Notes: generated by a model from the letters alone, not told the origin. Shown: positions 12,245 to 23,148, counted from the stretch's first letter. The stretch is 64,000 nucleotides of DNA from Erwinia sp. (GCA_964016415.1 OZ024666.1:2585310-2649309), one strand, 5' to 3'. Program-made: numbers and translations.

Positions 12245-12322
12245 TGATAGCTCTCCTTTGAGAAATCCAATCAGTCGGTTGGGATAAAAGCCGGGCGTTC
12301 AGGCATCCGGCGTTGTGACAGA

Positions 12323-12355
12323 GAGATAGGGATCGCCCGGCTCGCTTTCAAGGGG
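12323..12355 (-). promoter_or_regulatory. Sigma-32 heat-shock promoter of groES-groEL
   Basis: On the minus strand CCCCTTGAAA (-35, 12346-12355) is followed after 14 bases by CCCTATCTC (-10, 12323-12331). This matches the E. coli groE sigma-32 promoter in both boxes and in the flanking CTGTCAC. Confidence 0.85.
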
Positions 12356-12500
12356 CAAAATAAAATTTTTTTCACCCATGAAGAAAGCAGTATTGTCACC
12401 TTATCTCATCTTATCAGTAAGAAAGCGGTATCATGGCAGACACCGCCGTATGGCAAGAAAATGATATGAACAGCCCGGATTTTAAGGACTGCTGAGGAAA

Positions 12501-12944
12501 TTACGGTTCGTCTTGTCCGATACGCGAAGAGTTTTTACGCTCAAACTCCCCATCCACCGTGTAGCCTTCACGCTCCGCACTACCACGCCAGACCCGAAGG
12601 TGTGGTAATAATTTCAGTGTCAAATGCTTCTGCACCGGTGGCAGTAGCAGCAAGAGGCCAAGAAAATCGGTTAAGAAACCGGGTAATAACAGCAGTACAC
12701 CAGCAATCACCAGCGAAACACTTTTCACCATCTCTGATGCCGGGCTTTCACCTACCTGCAATTTTTGCTGCATTAGCATGATGTTCCTGATCCCCTGGTT
12801 TTTCACCAGTGAAATACCAGCAACTGAGGTGAGGATCACCAGAAGCAGCGTGAAAAATACGCCTATCACATCGGCAACCTGAATGAAGAGAGAAATCTCT
12901 ATCCAGGCAAGGAGAAAAAGAAGCAATAAAGGTAACCAACGCAC
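12501..12944 (-). CDS. fxsA: Membrane protein FxsA
   Basis: Inner-membrane protein (147 aa) whose overproduction relieves F-plasmid exclusion of phage T7 in E. coli. The first half holds two or three hydrophobic helices, starting directly at residue 3; the tail is polar with a basic stretch. It is divergent from aspA, as in E. coli. In E. coli yjeH lies between groES and fxsA; it is missing here. Confidence 0.93.
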   Translation of the reverse strand: MRWLPLLLLFLLAWIEISLFIQVADVIGVFFTLLLVILTSVAGISLVKNQGIRNIMLMQQKLQVGESPASEMVKSVSLVIAGVLLLLPGFLTDFLGLLLLLPPVQKHLTLKLLPHLRVWRGSAEREGYTVDGEFERKNSSRIGQDEP

Positions 12945-13272
12945 AGGTCTCTCCTGTCTGTCATCGCTATCCCGTGAACCGCAATAGCATAAAAATGGAA
13001 GATCTCTCGATCCTGATAAGTGACTATGTTGACGCTATGGCACCGAATTTCAAGGCCTGGAAAATCGTAATACCGGAATAGCATTCTCTTATGAGGTGAT
13101 TTTGTCCTCAATCAGGTAGGCTATGAGTGGTGTTTACACTGCTGGTAAACCGGCTATACGCCAGACAGCAGAGCGCCTGGCACTCACTCTACCTGAACAG
13201 CCTGTTTACAAGGTAGTGGGACTGCCACGATTATGTGTAATAACATGCAAAGATAACTCAAGAAGGGTCACC

Positions 13273-14706
13273 ATGGTTGATACTATCCGCATTGAAGAAG
13301 ATCTTTTAGGCACCCGTGAAATTCCCGCAGATGCCTATTACGGTATTCACACACTGCGAGCCTGCGAAAACTTCCCCATCAGTCACAGTAAAATCAGCGA
13401 TATCCCGGAACTGGTGCACGGCATGGTCATGGTAAAAAAAGCAGCGGCAATGGCGAATAAAGCCCTGCAAACATTACCCCGTCATATTGCTGAGGCCATC
13501 ATCACTGCCTGTGATCAGGTGTTGGAACAGGGAAAATGTCTGGATCAGTTCCCGGTAGATGTCTATCAGGGTGGCGCAGGCACTTCAGTAAATATGAATA
13601 CCAATGAGGTGCTGGCCAATATTGCACTGGAAATTCTTGGTCATCAGAAGGGGGAATATCAGTTCTTAAATCCTAATGATCATGTGAATAAATGTCAGTC
13701 AACCAATGATGCTTACCCCACAGGTTTTCGAATCGCGGTATACCGCTCGCTGCTCAATTTGCTTGAGGCTATCGAAACATTACGCGGCAGCTTTCAGCAA
13801 CAAGCCTCTGCTTTCTCAACAATCCTGAAAATGGGGCGAACTCAACTTCAGGACGCAGTTCCTATGACACTGGGGCAAGAATTCCATGCCTTTGATATCC
13901 TGCTAAAAGAAGAGATTAAAAATCTGCTCCGCACTGGCGAATTATTACTGGAAGTCAACCTGGGCGCGACGGCCATTGGTACACGACTCAATACTCCTGA
14001 GGGTTATCAGGCTCTGGCGGTAGAGAAACTGGCAGAAATCAGTCAACTACCTTGTGTTGCTGCAGAAGACCTGATTGAAGCCACCTCCGATTGCGGTGCG
14101 TATGTCATGGTGCACAGCGCGCTAAAACGGCTCGCGGTAAAACTGTCGAAAATATGTAACGATCTGCGCCTGCTTTCATCAGGGCCACGCGCGGGGCTGA
14201 ATGAAATTAATCTGCCGCAATTACAGGCAGGCTCCTCGATCATGCCGGCAAAAGTAAATCCGGTGATCCCTGAAGTCGTCAATCAGGTCTGTTTCAAAGT
14301 GATTGGGAATGATGTGACCGTGACCATGGCTTCTGAAGCAGGGCAACTGCAATTAAACGTGATGGAACCGGTTATCGGCCAGGCGATGTTCGAATCAATC
14401 CAGTTACTGACCAATGCCTGCCTTACGCTGGCACAGAAGTGTGTTCAAGGCATCACTGCTAACAAAGCTATCTGTGAAAGTTATGTGCTGAATTCAATCG
14501 GTATCGTCACCTATCTCAACCCATATATTGGTCACCATAATGGCGATATTGTTGGTAAGATCTGTGCCGAAACCGGTAAGAGTGTACAGGAAGTGGTACT
14601 GGAACGAGGATTGTTGAGTGAAGCAGAGCTGAATGATATTTTTTCCACTGAAAATCTGATGCACCCGGTTTATAAGGCGAAACGCTATTCTGAAACCCCG
14701 GAATAA
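13273..14706 (+). CDS. aspA: Aspartate ammonia-lyase
   Basis: Converts L-aspartate to fumarate and ammonia. The start was placed at [16 protein letters not shown], which aligns with the E. coli start and follows AAGGGTCACC; a 50-codon upstream extension of the frame has no family counterpart. The 477-aa product has the fumarase/aspartase signature [11 protein letters not shown] and the substrate loop region TSVNMNTNE. The E. coli partner transporter gene dcuA, normally next, is absent. Confidence 0.96.
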   Translation: MVDTIRIEEDLLGTREIPADAYYGIHTLRACENFPISHSKISDIPELVHGMVMVKKAAAMANKALQTLPRHIAEAIITACDQVLEQGKCLDQFPVDVYQGGAGTSVNMNTNEVLANIALEILGHQKGEYQFLNPNDHVNKCQSTNDAYPTGFRIAVYRSLLNLLEAIETLRGSFQQQASAFSTILKMGRTQLQDAVPMTLGQEFHAFDILLKEEIKNLLRTGELLLEVNLGATAIGTRLNTPEGYQALAVEKLAEISQLPCVAAEDLIEATSDCGAYVMVHSALKRLAVKLSKICNDLRLLSSGPRAGLNEINLPQLQAGSSIMPAKVNPVIPEVVNQVCFKVIGNDVTVTMASEAGQLQLNVMEPVIGQAMFESIQLLTNACLTLAQKCVQGITANKAICESYVLNSIGIVTYLNPYIGHHNGDIVGKICAETGKSVQEVVLERGLLSEAELNDIFSTENLMHPVYKAKRYSETPE

Positions 14707-14777
14707 CTGCAACGCGCAGCGTCTTGCGTGTGGTGGTTTTCCACAGCCCTCGTCATGTTTTGCAAAAAAACAACACT

Positions 14778-14834
14778 TGCAGCCAGGCAGATAACCAGCA
14801 GAATAGCACCCTACGCGGTTACTGCCTGGTTGCA
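14778..14834. repeat. Long hairpin between aspA and dsbD
   Basis: Arms of about 18-19 bases (TGCAGCCAGGCAGATAACC and GGTTACTGCCTGGTTGCA) pair with one unpaired base and one G-T pair around a 20-base loop. It sits in the aspA-dsbD gap where dcuA and cutA would be in E. coli. No T-run follows, so it is not an ordinary terminator. Confidence 0.6.
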
Positions 14835-14899
14835 GTCAACATATCAGACCGTCAGGATTGACGAGAACACCCGGTTATTTTGGAGATAACAGAAATTTT

Positions 14900-16597
14900 A
14901 TGGCTCTGCGCATTGTCACTCTACTGCTTATTTTAATGTCATCGCTTTTTGCGCCAGCCAGCCAGGCTTCTCTGTTTCGGCAACCAAATAACCCGGGTTA
15001 TGCGCCGGTTGATCAGGCGTTTTCTTTCGATTTCCGCCAGCAGGGGGCAAAGTTAACGCTGCGCTGGCAAATTAAACCTGGATATTACCTTTATCGCCAG
15101 CAATTAAACGTGGTGGCTAATGGTGTACGTCTGGCGGAGTGGCATCCTCCACAGGGAGAAGCTCACCACGATGAGTTTTACGGTGAGACAGTAATCTATA
15201 CCAGTGACCTCAGCCTGCCGTTGACACTGCTGGAGGCGGGTAAAAATGCTACCCTCACATTCAGCTACCAGGGATGTGCTGCAGCAGGATTTTGTTACCC
15301 CCCGGAGAGCCGCACTATACCGGTTAATGAAGTTTTAGCCACCAGTCCACCACCTGCTGCCACAACATCACCAAAAAGTACCGTGCCTGACACTCAACCC
15401 TTTTCCCCGCTCTGGGCGCTGTTAATTGGCCTTGGCATTGCGTTTACCCCTTGCGTCTTGCCGATGTATCCGCTGATTGCGGGTGTCATTTTGGGGCAGC
15501 GCCAGCGGTTCACGTTACGCCGTACCGCCCTGCTCACTCTGGTTTACATTCAGGGAATGGCGCTTACCTATACCCTGCTCGGCATTGTGGTTGCCGCAGC
15601 CGGATTGCAATTTCAGGCCGCACTGCAATCACCACTGGTGCTGGGCACACTGTCAGTGATCTTTATTTTGCTGGCATTATCAATGTTTGGATTTTTTAAC
15701 CTGCAGCTTCCGAGCGCACTGCAAACGACACTGACATTATGGAGTAACCGACGGCAAAGCGGTTCATTTCCGGGTGTTTTCCTGATGGGTGGCGTCGCGG
15801 GGTTAATTTGTTCTCCCTGTACCACTGCGCCGCTGAGTGCAATTCTGCTGTATATCGCCCAAAGTGGTAACATGGCCATTGGCGCCGGAACCCTCTATCT
15901 TTACGCTCTCGGTATGGGGTTTCCTTTATTACTGGTGACACTTTCCGGTCAGCGGCTGTTACCCAAAAGCGGACCATGGATGCAGACCATTAAAGAGGGT
16001 TTTGGCTTCGTAATCCTCGCCTTACCGATCTTTTTACTGGAGCGCGTTTTTGGTGACAAGTGGGGGGTACTTGCCTGGAGCGCATTGGCCGTGGCTTTTT
16101 TTGCATGGGGCGCCATCACTATTCAGGCCAGTAGTGGTAAAAAAAGGCTGGTAAAAATTCTGCTGATGGCAGGTGCAATTATCAGTGCCGGTCCTCTGCA
16201 ACAGGGCATATTTAATACATCTTCCCCGGCTATCCCCTCATCCGGCACCCATTTCACGCCTGTCAGAGATTTAGCTGAGTTACAACAGGCACGTATGTCG
16301 GGAAAAATCAGCATGCTTGATCTCTATGCTGAATGGTGTGTGGCGTGTAAAGAATTTGAAAAATATACCTTCAGCGATCCACAAGTGCAGGCCTTGCTCA
16401 CAGGCGTCACGACATTGCAGGCTGATGTAACGCAAAATAACCCACGTAACCGTGATCTGCTTAACGAACTGCATGTATTAGGACTTCCTACATTAATCTT
16501 TTTTGATGAAAAGGGTAATGAAATACCTGATTCCCGCGTCACTGGCTTCATGGACGCCCCTCAATTTCAGCAGCATCTGCAAACTATTCTGCGTTAA
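14900..16597 (+). CDS. dsbD: Thiol:disulfide interchange protein DsbD
   Basis: Moves electrons from cytoplasmic thioredoxin to periplasmic DsbC/DsbG. The start was set at [15 protein letters not shown] after a GGAGATAA site, giving a signal peptide and 565 aa, exactly the E. coli length. All three redox domains keep their cysteines: CAAAGFC in the periplasmic alpha domain, [10 protein letters not shown] and CSPCTTAP in the membrane beta domain, and CVAC in the thioredoxin-like gamma domain. cutA, normally upstream, is missing. Confidence 0.96.
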   Translation: MALRIVTLLLILMSSLFAPASQASLFRQPNNPGYAPVDQAFSFDFRQQGAKLTLRWQIKPGYYLYRQQLNVVANGVRLAEWHPPQGEAHHDEFYGETVIYTSDLSLPLTLLEAGKNATLTFSYQGCAAAGFCYPPESRTIPVNEVLATSPPPAATTSPKSTVPDTQPFSPLWALLIGLGIAFTPCVLPMYPLIAGVILGQRQRFTLRRTALLTLVYIQGMALTYTLLGIVVAAAGLQFQAALQSPLVLGTLSVIFILLALSMFGFFNLQLPSALQTTLTLWSNRRQSGSFPGVFLMGGVAGLICSPCTTAPLSAILLYIAQSGNMAIGAGTLYLYALGMGFPLLLVTLSGQRLLPKSGPWMQTIKEGFGFVILALPIFLLERVFGDKWGVLAWSALAVAFFAWGAITIQASSGKKRLVKILLMAGAIISAGPLQQGIFNTSSPAIPSSGTHFTPVRDLAELQQARMSGKISMLDLYAEWCVACKEFEKYTFSDPQVQALLTGVTTLQADVTQNNPRNRDLLNELHVLGLPTLIFFDEKGNEIPDSRVTGFMDAPQFQQHLQTILR

Positions 16598-16604
16598 GAG
16601 AAAC

Positions 16605-16626
16605 ATAAGCGAGGCGACTCGCTTAT
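16605..16626 (+). terminator. Hairpin downstream of dsbD
   Basis: Perfect 9-bp stem ATAAGCGAG / CTCGCTTAT with a GCGA tetraloop, eight bases after the dsbD stop. There is no clear T-run. The rest of the 260-bp gap up to alsR is AT-rich and presumably holds the alsR promoter. Confidence 0.5.
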
Positions 16627-16857
16627 CTTCACATAATATAAACAAACGTTAAATACCGCCCTTTCCTTGTAATCTTGAAAAATAATAATTCAAAAATAAA
16701 TGATATAAATCAGCCTGATTTAAAATGTTAATGTCAACAAAAAACCTCCCAACATAAATAACTTTATGAATTTATATTTTTTGTGAAGTTGACAGCATAT
16801 TTCTGCGGCTAATTATGATAATATGACTTCGTCATTTTCACCTCAGGGAATCCTGTT

Positions 16858-17764
16858 ATGAGCAACCAGACAGCGCAAAGATCACAGCTTCCGCATGGGA
16901 TTGGTCTCGCCCCCTGGCTGCGTATGAAACAGGAAGGGATGACCCAGAATGAAAGCCGCATCGTGGACTGGTTGCTGACCCCTGGCAACCTGCAGGAAAT
17001 CCACGCCATTAAAGAGGTTGCTGAAGCATTAGCGGTATCAGAGGCGATGATTGTTAAAGTAGCCAAACGACTGGGCTTCAGCGGTTTTCGTGATCTGCGT
17101 GGTGAGCTGGTCACCTATTTTTCTGAATCTGAACAGGTACTCCCCACAGAACTCTCATTTGATGAGGCACCTCAGGATGTGGTGAATAAAGTATTCAACA
17201 TTACGTTACGTACCATCATGGAAGGCATGTCTATCGTCAATGTTGATGAAATCCACCGGGCTGCGCGTTATTTTGCCCAGGCAAATCAGCGTGACCTGTA
17301 TGGTGTCGGCGGATCCAACGCGATTTGTGCTGATATTCAGCATAAGTTTCTGCGCATCGGCATTCGCTGTCACGCCTACCAGGATGCCCACATCATGATG
17401 GTGTCAGATGGTGTCAGCCGCCCTGCTGAAACCAGGTGATGTGGTATTAGTGATCTCTCATTCAGGACGCACCAGCGATCTGAAAGCGGCAGTTGAACTG
17501 GCAAAAAAGAATGGCGCGAAAATAATCTGTATTACACACAGCGATCACTCCCCCATTGCCCAATTAGCTGATTTTATTATTTGTTCGCCTGCACCAGGGA
17601 CACCTTTATTAGGCAGGAACGCATCGGCGCGTATTTTACAATTAACACTCTCGGATGCGCTATTTACTTCTGTTGCCCAGCAAAACATTGAGCAGGCAAC
17701 GTTAAATATGAAAAAAACCGGGGCTATTGTGGAATATTTCTCGCCGGGTGCGCTGCGCGGATAA
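16858..17764 (+). pseudogene. alsR: D-allose operon repressor AlsR/RpiR, frameshifted
   Basis: RpiR-family regulator: N-terminal helix-turn-helix (about residues 30-80, ALAVSEAMIVKVAKRLGFSG) and C-terminal sugar-phosphate-binding SIS domain (SHSGRTSDLKAAVELAKKNG). The frame breaks inside the SIS domain. GATGGTGTCA occurs twice in a row at 17397-17416, and removing one copy restores a continuous 298-aa protein through HIMMVSAALLKPGDVV, matching E. coli AlsR (296 aa). The lesion is therefore one tandem duplication of 10 bp. It would leave the DNA-binding domain but destroy allose-phosphate sensing. Confidence 0.93.
17397..17416 (+). repeat. 10-bp tandem duplication that inactivates alsR
   Basis: Two adjacent identical copies of GATGGTGTCA. 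The insertion of 10 bases shifts the alsR frame by one. Being an exact direct repeat, it could revert by slippage. Confidence 0.95.
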
Positions 17765-17968
17765 AAGTTCTCACTTAGCATAACTTTATTAGTATCAGCA
17801 GACGGACACAAGTAACACAGAAATTTTCCCTGGCAACTAAAAACAATAAAGGTTGTAGCGTAACATCCGGATTAAAAAGAAAAATAAAATTATTCTGAAA
17901 TGAATAATATTTTATTCTCCACCTTCACTAAGAGAATAATTAACAACAACACTACAGAGAGTCATTCT

Positions 17969-18904
17969 ATGGATAAATATCTGAAGTTATTCAGCGCTGC
18001 CGCTATGGGCGTGATGTTATCCACCAGTGCATTGGCTGCTGCGGATTATGCAGTGGTACTGAAAACCCTGTCGAATCCTTTTTGGGTAGATATGAAAAAA
18101 GGCATAGAAGACGAGGCTAAAACACTGGGTGTCACTGTCGATATTTTTGCTTCTCCTTCGGAAGGTGATTTTCAGTCACAATTACAACTTTTTGAAGACC
18201 TGAGTAACAAAAATTACAAGGGCATCGCTTTCGCCCCACTCTCTTCGGTTAACCTGGTGATGCCTGTTGCACGAGCCTGGAAAAAAAACATCTTCCTGGT
18301 CAACCTCGATGAAAAAATTGATATGGGTAACCTCAAAAAAGCCGGCGGTAACGTAGAAGCCTTCGTCACCACAGATAACGTCGCCGTTGGCGCAGAAGGT
18401 GCTGAATTTATCATCGAAAAACTCGGCAGTGAAGGTGGTGACGTAGCCATTATTGAAGGGAAAGCTGGTAATGCCTCAGGAGAAGCGCGTCGCAGTGGTG
18501 CAACCGATGCATTCAGTAAAGCCACACAAATCAAACTGGTGGCCAGTCAGCCTGCCGACTGGGATCGCATCAAAGCACTGGATGTTGCCACCAACGTATT
18601 GCAGCGCAACCCTAACTTAAAAGCGTTTTACTGCGCCAATGACACCATGGCAATGGGTGTGGCACAGGCCGTTGCCAATGCAGGTAAAACCGGGAAAGTG
18701 CTGGTCGTCGGTACTGATGGTATTCCTGAAGCACGTAAAATGGTTGAAGCCGGACAAATGACCGCCACCGTGGCACAAAACCCGGCAGATATAGGTGCTA
18801 CAGGGCTGAAATTGCTGGTTTCCACTTCGCGCACCGGCAAAGTGATTCCTCTGGATAAAACACCTGAATTTAAACTGGTTGATTCCATCCTGATCACGAA
18901 ATAA
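17969..18904 (+). CDS. alsB: D-allose-binding periplasmic protein
   Basis: Substrate-binding protein of the allose ABC importer, 311 aa like E. coli AlsB. The start is at MDKYLKLFSAAAMGVML, giving a Sec signal peptide cleaved after ALA. Periplasmic-binding-protein landmarks are present (NPFWVDMKKGIEDEA, CANDTMAMGVAQAV, VVGTDGIPEARKMV). First structural gene of alsBACEK; 204 bp separate it from alsR. Confidence 0.95.
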   Translation: MDKYLKLFSAAAMGVMLSTSALAAADYAVVLKTLSNPFWVDMKKGIEDEAKTLGVTVDIFASPSEGDFQSQLQLFEDLSNKNYKGIAFAPLSSVNLVMPVARAWKKNIFLVNLDEKIDMGNLKKAGGNVEAFVTTDNVAVGAEGAEFIIEKLGSEGGDVAIIEGKAGNASGEARRSGATDAFSKATQIKLVASQPADWDRIKALDVATNVLQRNPNLKAFYCANDTMAMGVAQAVANAGKTGKVLVVGTDGIPEARKMVEAGQMTATVAQNPADIGATGLKLLVSTSRTGKVIPLDKTPEFKLVDSILITK

Positions 18905-19000
18905 CCACGCAAGGTGCCTGAGCTGACAATACCGCATTCAGGCACCGAAAAAAACCGTCAGCACCACATCATCGCTGGCTCATTAAGGAAGAGGTTCATC

Positions 19001-20533
19001 ATGCTTACGCCAACAATTTCAATGGCGGGGATCGGTAAATCTTTTGGTCCGGTTCACGCCTTAAAATCGGTGGATTTAACGCTATTTCCCGGTGAGATTC
19101 ATGCGCTACTGGGTGAGAACGGCGCAGGCAAATCGACACTGATGAAGGTGTTATCCGGTATTCATGCGCCGACCAAAGGGACAATCACCATACACGATAT
19201 CCCCTATGAAAAACTGGATCACAAACTGGCAGCACAACTCGGCATTGGCATTATCTATCAGGAATTGAGCGTCATCGATGAGTTAACCGTATTGGAGAAT
19301 TTGTACATCGGCCGACACGCGACCAAAAAGTGCTTTGGTTTGCAGATTATTGACTGGAAAGAGATGCGACTGCGCGCCTCTATGATGCTGTTGCGTGTTG
19401 GTCTGAAAGGTTCTCTGGATGAAAAAGTGGCAAATTTATCCATCAGCCATAAGCAAATGCTGGAAATAGCAAAAACGCTGATGCTGGATGCCAAAGTCAT
19501 CATTATGGATGAACCCACATCTTCGTTAACCAATAAAGAAGTCGACTACCTGTTTCTGATTATGAATCAGTTACGCAAAGAAGGGACAGCAATTGTTTAC
19601 ATTTCACACAAACTGGCTGAAATACGTCGCATCTGTGATCGTTATACCGTGATGAAAGATGGCAGCAGCGTTTGCAGTGGGTTAATTCGTGATGTGACCA
19701 ACGACGAGATTGTACGCCTGATGGTAGGAAGAGAGCTGCAGAACCGCTTTAATACCCGCAGTGATAGCAGTGCCTTCGTCGGTTCTGACCCGGCCTTTGA
19801 AGTCAAAAATGTTACCAGCCGCGATGGTAAAAAAGTCAAAGACATCTCTTTTTGCGTGAACCGTGGCGAAATTCTCGGTTTCGCAGGTTTAGTGGGCTCG
19901 GGAAGAACTGAGCTGATGGATTGCCTGTTTGGGGTCGATAAGCGTTCGCGCGGAGAAATTCGTCTGAATGGTGAGGTGATTTCCCCTCGTTCTCCTCTCG
20001 ATGCTGTCAAAAAAGGCATGGGGTACATCACTGAGAGTCGTCGTGACAATGGTTTCTTCCCTAACTTCTCTATTGCACAAAATATGGCGGTCAGTCGCAG
20101 TCTGAAGCAAGGGCGATACAAAGGGGCAATGGGACTGGTACGCGAAAAAGAAGAGCATCAGATAGCAGAAGCACAACGCCAACTACTGGCACTGAAATGT
20201 CATAGCGTGGACCAAAACATTACTGAATTATCCGGAGGGAATCAGCAAAAGGTACTGATTTCAAAATGGTTATGTTGCCAGCCGGACGTCATCATTTTTG
20301 ATGAACCCACTCGCGGTATTGATGTGGGAGCCAAAGCAGAGATCTATAAAGTGATGCGCCAGTTAGCTGACGAGGGAAAAGTCATTCTTATGGTGTCATC
20401 CGAACTTCCGGAAATTATTACCGTCTGCGACAGTATCGCCGTGTTCTGCGAGGGACGACTGACGCAAATTCTGACCAATCGCGACGATATAAGTGAAGAG
20501 GAGATTATGGCATGGGCGCTACCACAAGAATAA
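19001..20533 (+). CDS. alsA: D-allose import ATP-binding protein
   Basis: Double ABC ATPase (510 aa, E. coli 510) of the ribose/galactose importer type. Start at MLTPTISMAG after AAGGAAGAGG. The first domain has Walker A GENGAGKS and Walker B IIMDEPTSS; the second has a degenerate P-loop (GLVGSGRTE), signature LSGGNQQKV and IIFDEPTRGIDVG. It overlaps alsC by 22 bp. Confidence 0.96.
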   Translation: MLTPTISMAGIGKSFGPVHALKSVDLTLFPGEIHALLGENGAGKSTLMKVLSGIHAPTKGTITIHDIPYEKLDHKLAAQLGIGIIYQELSVIDELTVLENLYIGRHATKKCFGLQIIDWKEMRLRASMMLLRVGLKGSLDEKVANLSISHKQMLEIAKTLMLDAKVIIMDEPTSSLTNKEVDYLFLIMNQLRKEGTAIVYISHKLAEIRRICDRYTVMKDGSSVCSGLIRDVTNDEIVRLMVGRELQNRFNTRSDSSAFVGSDPAFEVKNVTSRDGKKVKDISFCVNRGEILGFAGLVGSGRTELMDCLFGVDKRSRGEIRLNGEVISPRSPLDAVKKGMGYITESRRDNGFFPNFSIAQNMAVSRSLKQGRYKGAMGLVREKEEHQIAEAQRQLLALKCHSVDQNITELSGGNQQKVLISKWLCCQPDVIIFDEPTRGIDVGAKAEIYKVMRQLADEGKVILMVSSELPEIITVCDSIAVFCEGRLTQILTNRDDISEEEIMAWALPQE

Positions 20534-21492
20534 AAAAGGACGCGGGTGAGAAAAAACCGTTTAATTTTGCCCGGTTCTGGGACAAATACGGCACCTTTTT
20601 CATTCTGGCTATTATCGTTGCCATTTTTGGCACGTTATCGTCAGAATACTTTCTGACCACCAGTAATATCAGTGCTATTTTTGTACAAAGCTCGGTGACT
20701 GTTCTGATCGGCATGGGCGAGTTCTTCGCCATTCTGGTCGCGGGTATCGATCTCTCTGTTGGTGCGATACTGGCCCTCTCCGGCATGGTCACCGCCAAAC
20801 TGATGCTGGCAGGACTGGATCCGGTACTTGCTGCCTTGATCGGCGGTGTTTTAGTCGGCGGATTGCTCGGTGCAATTAATGGCTGTCTGGTTAACTGGAC
20901 AGGGTTGCATCCTTTTATCATTACCCTCGGGACGAATGCTATTTTCCGCGGCATTACGCTGGTTATCTGTGATGCTAACTCCGTGTATGGTTTCTCCTTC
21001 GATTTTGTGAACTTCTTTGCGGCAACTCCGCTGGGCATTCCTGTTCCGGTATTGTTTGCACTGATTATCGCGCTGATGCTGTGGTTCCTGACCACCCGCA
21101 TGCGTCTGGGGCGTAATATTTATGCCCTCGGTGGAAACAAAAATTCTGCGTTTTACTCCGGTATCGATGTGAAATTTCACATCCTCGTAGTGTTCATCAT
21201 CTCAGGTGTCTGCGCCGGGCTGGCCGGTGTGGTCTCCACTGCGCGGCTGGGTGCAGCAGAACCTCTTGCCGGCATGGGATTTGAAACCTATGCGATTGCC
21301 AGCGCCATCATTGGCGGAACCAGTTTCTTTGGTGGCAAGGGCCGTATCTTCTCGGTTGTTATTGGCGGCCTAATTATCGGCACAATCAATAACGGCCTCA
21401 ATATTCTTCAGGTGCAAACCTATTATCAGTTAGTGGTGATGGGGGGCTTGATCATTGCCGCCGTAGCCCTGGATCGGTTAATCAGCAAGTAA
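20512..21492 (+). CDS. alsC: D-allose ABC transporter permease
   Basis: Inner-membrane permease (326 aa, as in E. coli) with about eight to ten hydrophobic segments and the family motif region ILVAGIDLSVGAILALSG. The ATG lies inside the end of alsA, indicating translational coupling. The frame is intact. Confidence 0.95.
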   Translation: MGATTRIKKDAGEKKPFNFARFWDKYGTFFILAIIVAIFGTLSSEYFLTTSNISAIFVQSSVTVLIGMGEFFAILVAGIDLSVGAILALSGMVTAKLMLAGLDPVLAALIGGVLVGGLLGAINGCLVNWTGLHPFIITLGTNAIFRGITLVICDANSVYGFSFDFVNFFAATPLGIPVPVLFALIIALMLWFLTTRMRLGRNIYALGGNKNSAFYSGIDVKFHILVVFIISGVCAGLAGVVSTARLGAAEPLAGMGFETYAIASAIIGGTSFFGGKGRIFSVVIGGLIIGTINNGLNILQVQTYYQLVVMGGLIIAAVALDRLISK

Positions 21493-21502
21493 GGATAACG
21501 AC

Positions 21503-22198
21503 ATGAAAATTTCTCCCTCTTTAATGTGCATGGATTTAACTAAATTTCACGAGCAGATTAGCTTTATCGACCATCATGCTGACTAATTCCATATTGATAT
21601 TATGGATGGCCATTTCGTACCTAACCTGACACTTTCCCCGTTCTTTGTCAGTCAGGTGAAACGGCTGGCTACCAAACCACTTGATTGTCATTTGATGGTA
21701 CTTCGTCCGCAGGATTACATCAGTCAGCTGGCTGACGCGGGTGCTGACTATATTACCCTGCATCCGGAAACGATTAACGGGCAGGCCTTTCGCCTGATTG
21801 ACGAAATAAAACGTCTGGGGATGAAAACAGGATTGATTCTTAATCCGGAAACGCCTGTCGAAACGATGAAATATTACATTCATAAGGCAGATAAAATTAC
21901 CGTAATGACAGTGGACCCTGGCTTTGCCGGTCAACCGTTCATACCCGAAATGCTGGATAAAATTACGCAGTTGAAAGCCTGGCGTGAACGTGAAGGGTTG
22001 CATTTTGAAATTGAAATCGATGGTTCCTGTAACACAGCGACATATCAACGTCTGATCGAGGCAGGCGCTGATGTGTTTATCGTCGGATCATCAGGCCTCT
22101 TCAATAACGCCGCGCAAATTGATGAAGCCTGGCAAATCATGCGTGCGCAGATTCTCGCCGCCCGGGAGGAGATACAGGATCATGCATACTCCGCGTAA
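21503..22198 (+). pseudogene. alsE: D-allulose-6-phosphate 3-epimerase, nonsense at codon 28
   Basis: Ribulose-phosphate-3-epimerase family TIM barrel (231 codons). The reading frame starts MKISPSLMCMDLTKF but codon 28 is TAA (21584-21586), where E. coli AlsE has Tyr in ADYFHIDIMDGHF. The rest of the frame is well conserved, including DCHLM, TVMTVDPGFAGQPF and the C-terminal EIDGSCN. Restart at ATG 21602 would lose the first strand and active-site residues. The 3' end overlaps alsK by 17 bp. Confidence 0.93.
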
Positions 22199-23105
22199 TC
22201 TGGTTGCCGGGGTGGATATGGGGGCAACCCATATCCGCCTCTGTCTGCTGGCTGAGACAGGCGAGATTATTCATTGTGAAAAGCACCGTACTTCGGAAGT
22301 GATCGCTGATGGCATCGTTAATGGCATCAGCGACTGGTTGCAACAGCCTCTGACAGAACACCATGCCCGCTGTCGCAACGTCGTTATGGGCTTTCCGGCA
22401 TTGGTAGGTAAGGACAAACGTAGCATTATCTCAACACCCAATTTGCCATTATCCCCTTCGGCTCTGGCAGGCCTGGCTGACGAAATGGAAAATGCATTGG
22501 GATGTCCGGTGACCTTCTCACGTGACGTGAATCTTCAGCTTAGTTTTGATGTTAACCAGCATCAGTTACAGCAACAGCAAGTGCTGGCTGCTTATCTTGG
22601 AACAGGAATGGGCTTTGCTATCTGGCTGAATGGCGCTCCATGGACCGGGGCGCATGGTGTCGCGGGCGAGCTGGGGCATATTCCGCAGGGTGATGAACAA
22701 CGGACCTGTGGTTGTGGTAATCACGGCTGTTTGGAAACCGTCTGTTCGGGTATCGCACTACAGCGCTGGTACAACGAAAAACCGCGTGATTATCCACTTG
22801 GTGAAGTCTTCAGCCATGCCAAACAAGAGCCTTTTATTCAGCAGCTGTTATCACACGCCGCGCGTGCGATTGCGACAACGGTTAACTTGTTTGATCCTGA
22901 TGCTGTCATTCTGAGCGGCGGCGTTATCGATATGCCAGACTTTCCGCGTGAGCAACTGCTGATACAAATAAAACAGCATTTGCGTCGTCCTCTGCCACAC
23001 AATGAAGTAGAGTTCTTCGCTGCCTCATCCTCCGCATTTAATGGTGCTCAGGGTGGTGCAACGCTGGCACTACGCGATTATCAGGCAACCAGATTGCAGC
23101 CATAA
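22182..23105 (+). CDS. alsK: D-allose kinase
   Basis: ROK-family sugar kinase (307 aa, E. coli 309). The start [19 protein letters not shown] aligns with the E. coli protein and overlaps the end of alsE; it has a GGAGGA ribosome site inside alsE. The ROK phosphate loop (DMGATHIR), the catalytic and zinc region ([23 protein letters not shown]) and ILSGGV are intact. With alsE broken, allose-6-phosphate could be made but not channelled onward by this operon. Confidence 0.95.
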   Translation: MHTPRNLVAGVDMGATHIRLCLLAETGEIIHCEKHRTSEVIADGIVNGISDWLQQPLTEHHARCRNVVMGFPALVGKDKRSIISTPNLPLSPSALAGLADEMENALGCPVTFSRDVNLQLSFDVNQHQLQQQQVLAAYLGTGMGFAIWLNGAPWTGAHGVAGELGHIPQGDEQRTCGCGNHGCLETVCSGIALQRWYNEKPRDYPLGEVFSHAKQEPFIQQLLSHAARAIATTVNLFDPDAVILSGGVIDMPDFPREQLLIQIKQHLRRPLPHNEVEFFAASSSAFNGAQGGATLALRDYQATRLQP

Positions 23106-23119
23106 CATCAACCCGCTGA

Positions 23120-23148
23120 AGTGAGAGGTATTCTCTTTACCTCTCACT
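23120..23148 (+). terminator. alsBACEK operon terminator
   Basis: 11-bp stem AGTGAGAGGTA / TACCTCTCACT just after the alsK stop. No strong T-run follows, but stem and position fit an operon end. Confidence 0.55.

Noticed and set aside
13220..13260. CRP site upstream of aspA
   Set aside because: TATGTGTAATAACATG is only a partial match to the CRP palindrome and is too weak to call.
13123..13272. 50-codon N-terminal extension of aspA
   Set aside because: The family start aligns with the ATG at 13273, which has its own ribosome site; the upstream codons have no counterpart in aspartases.
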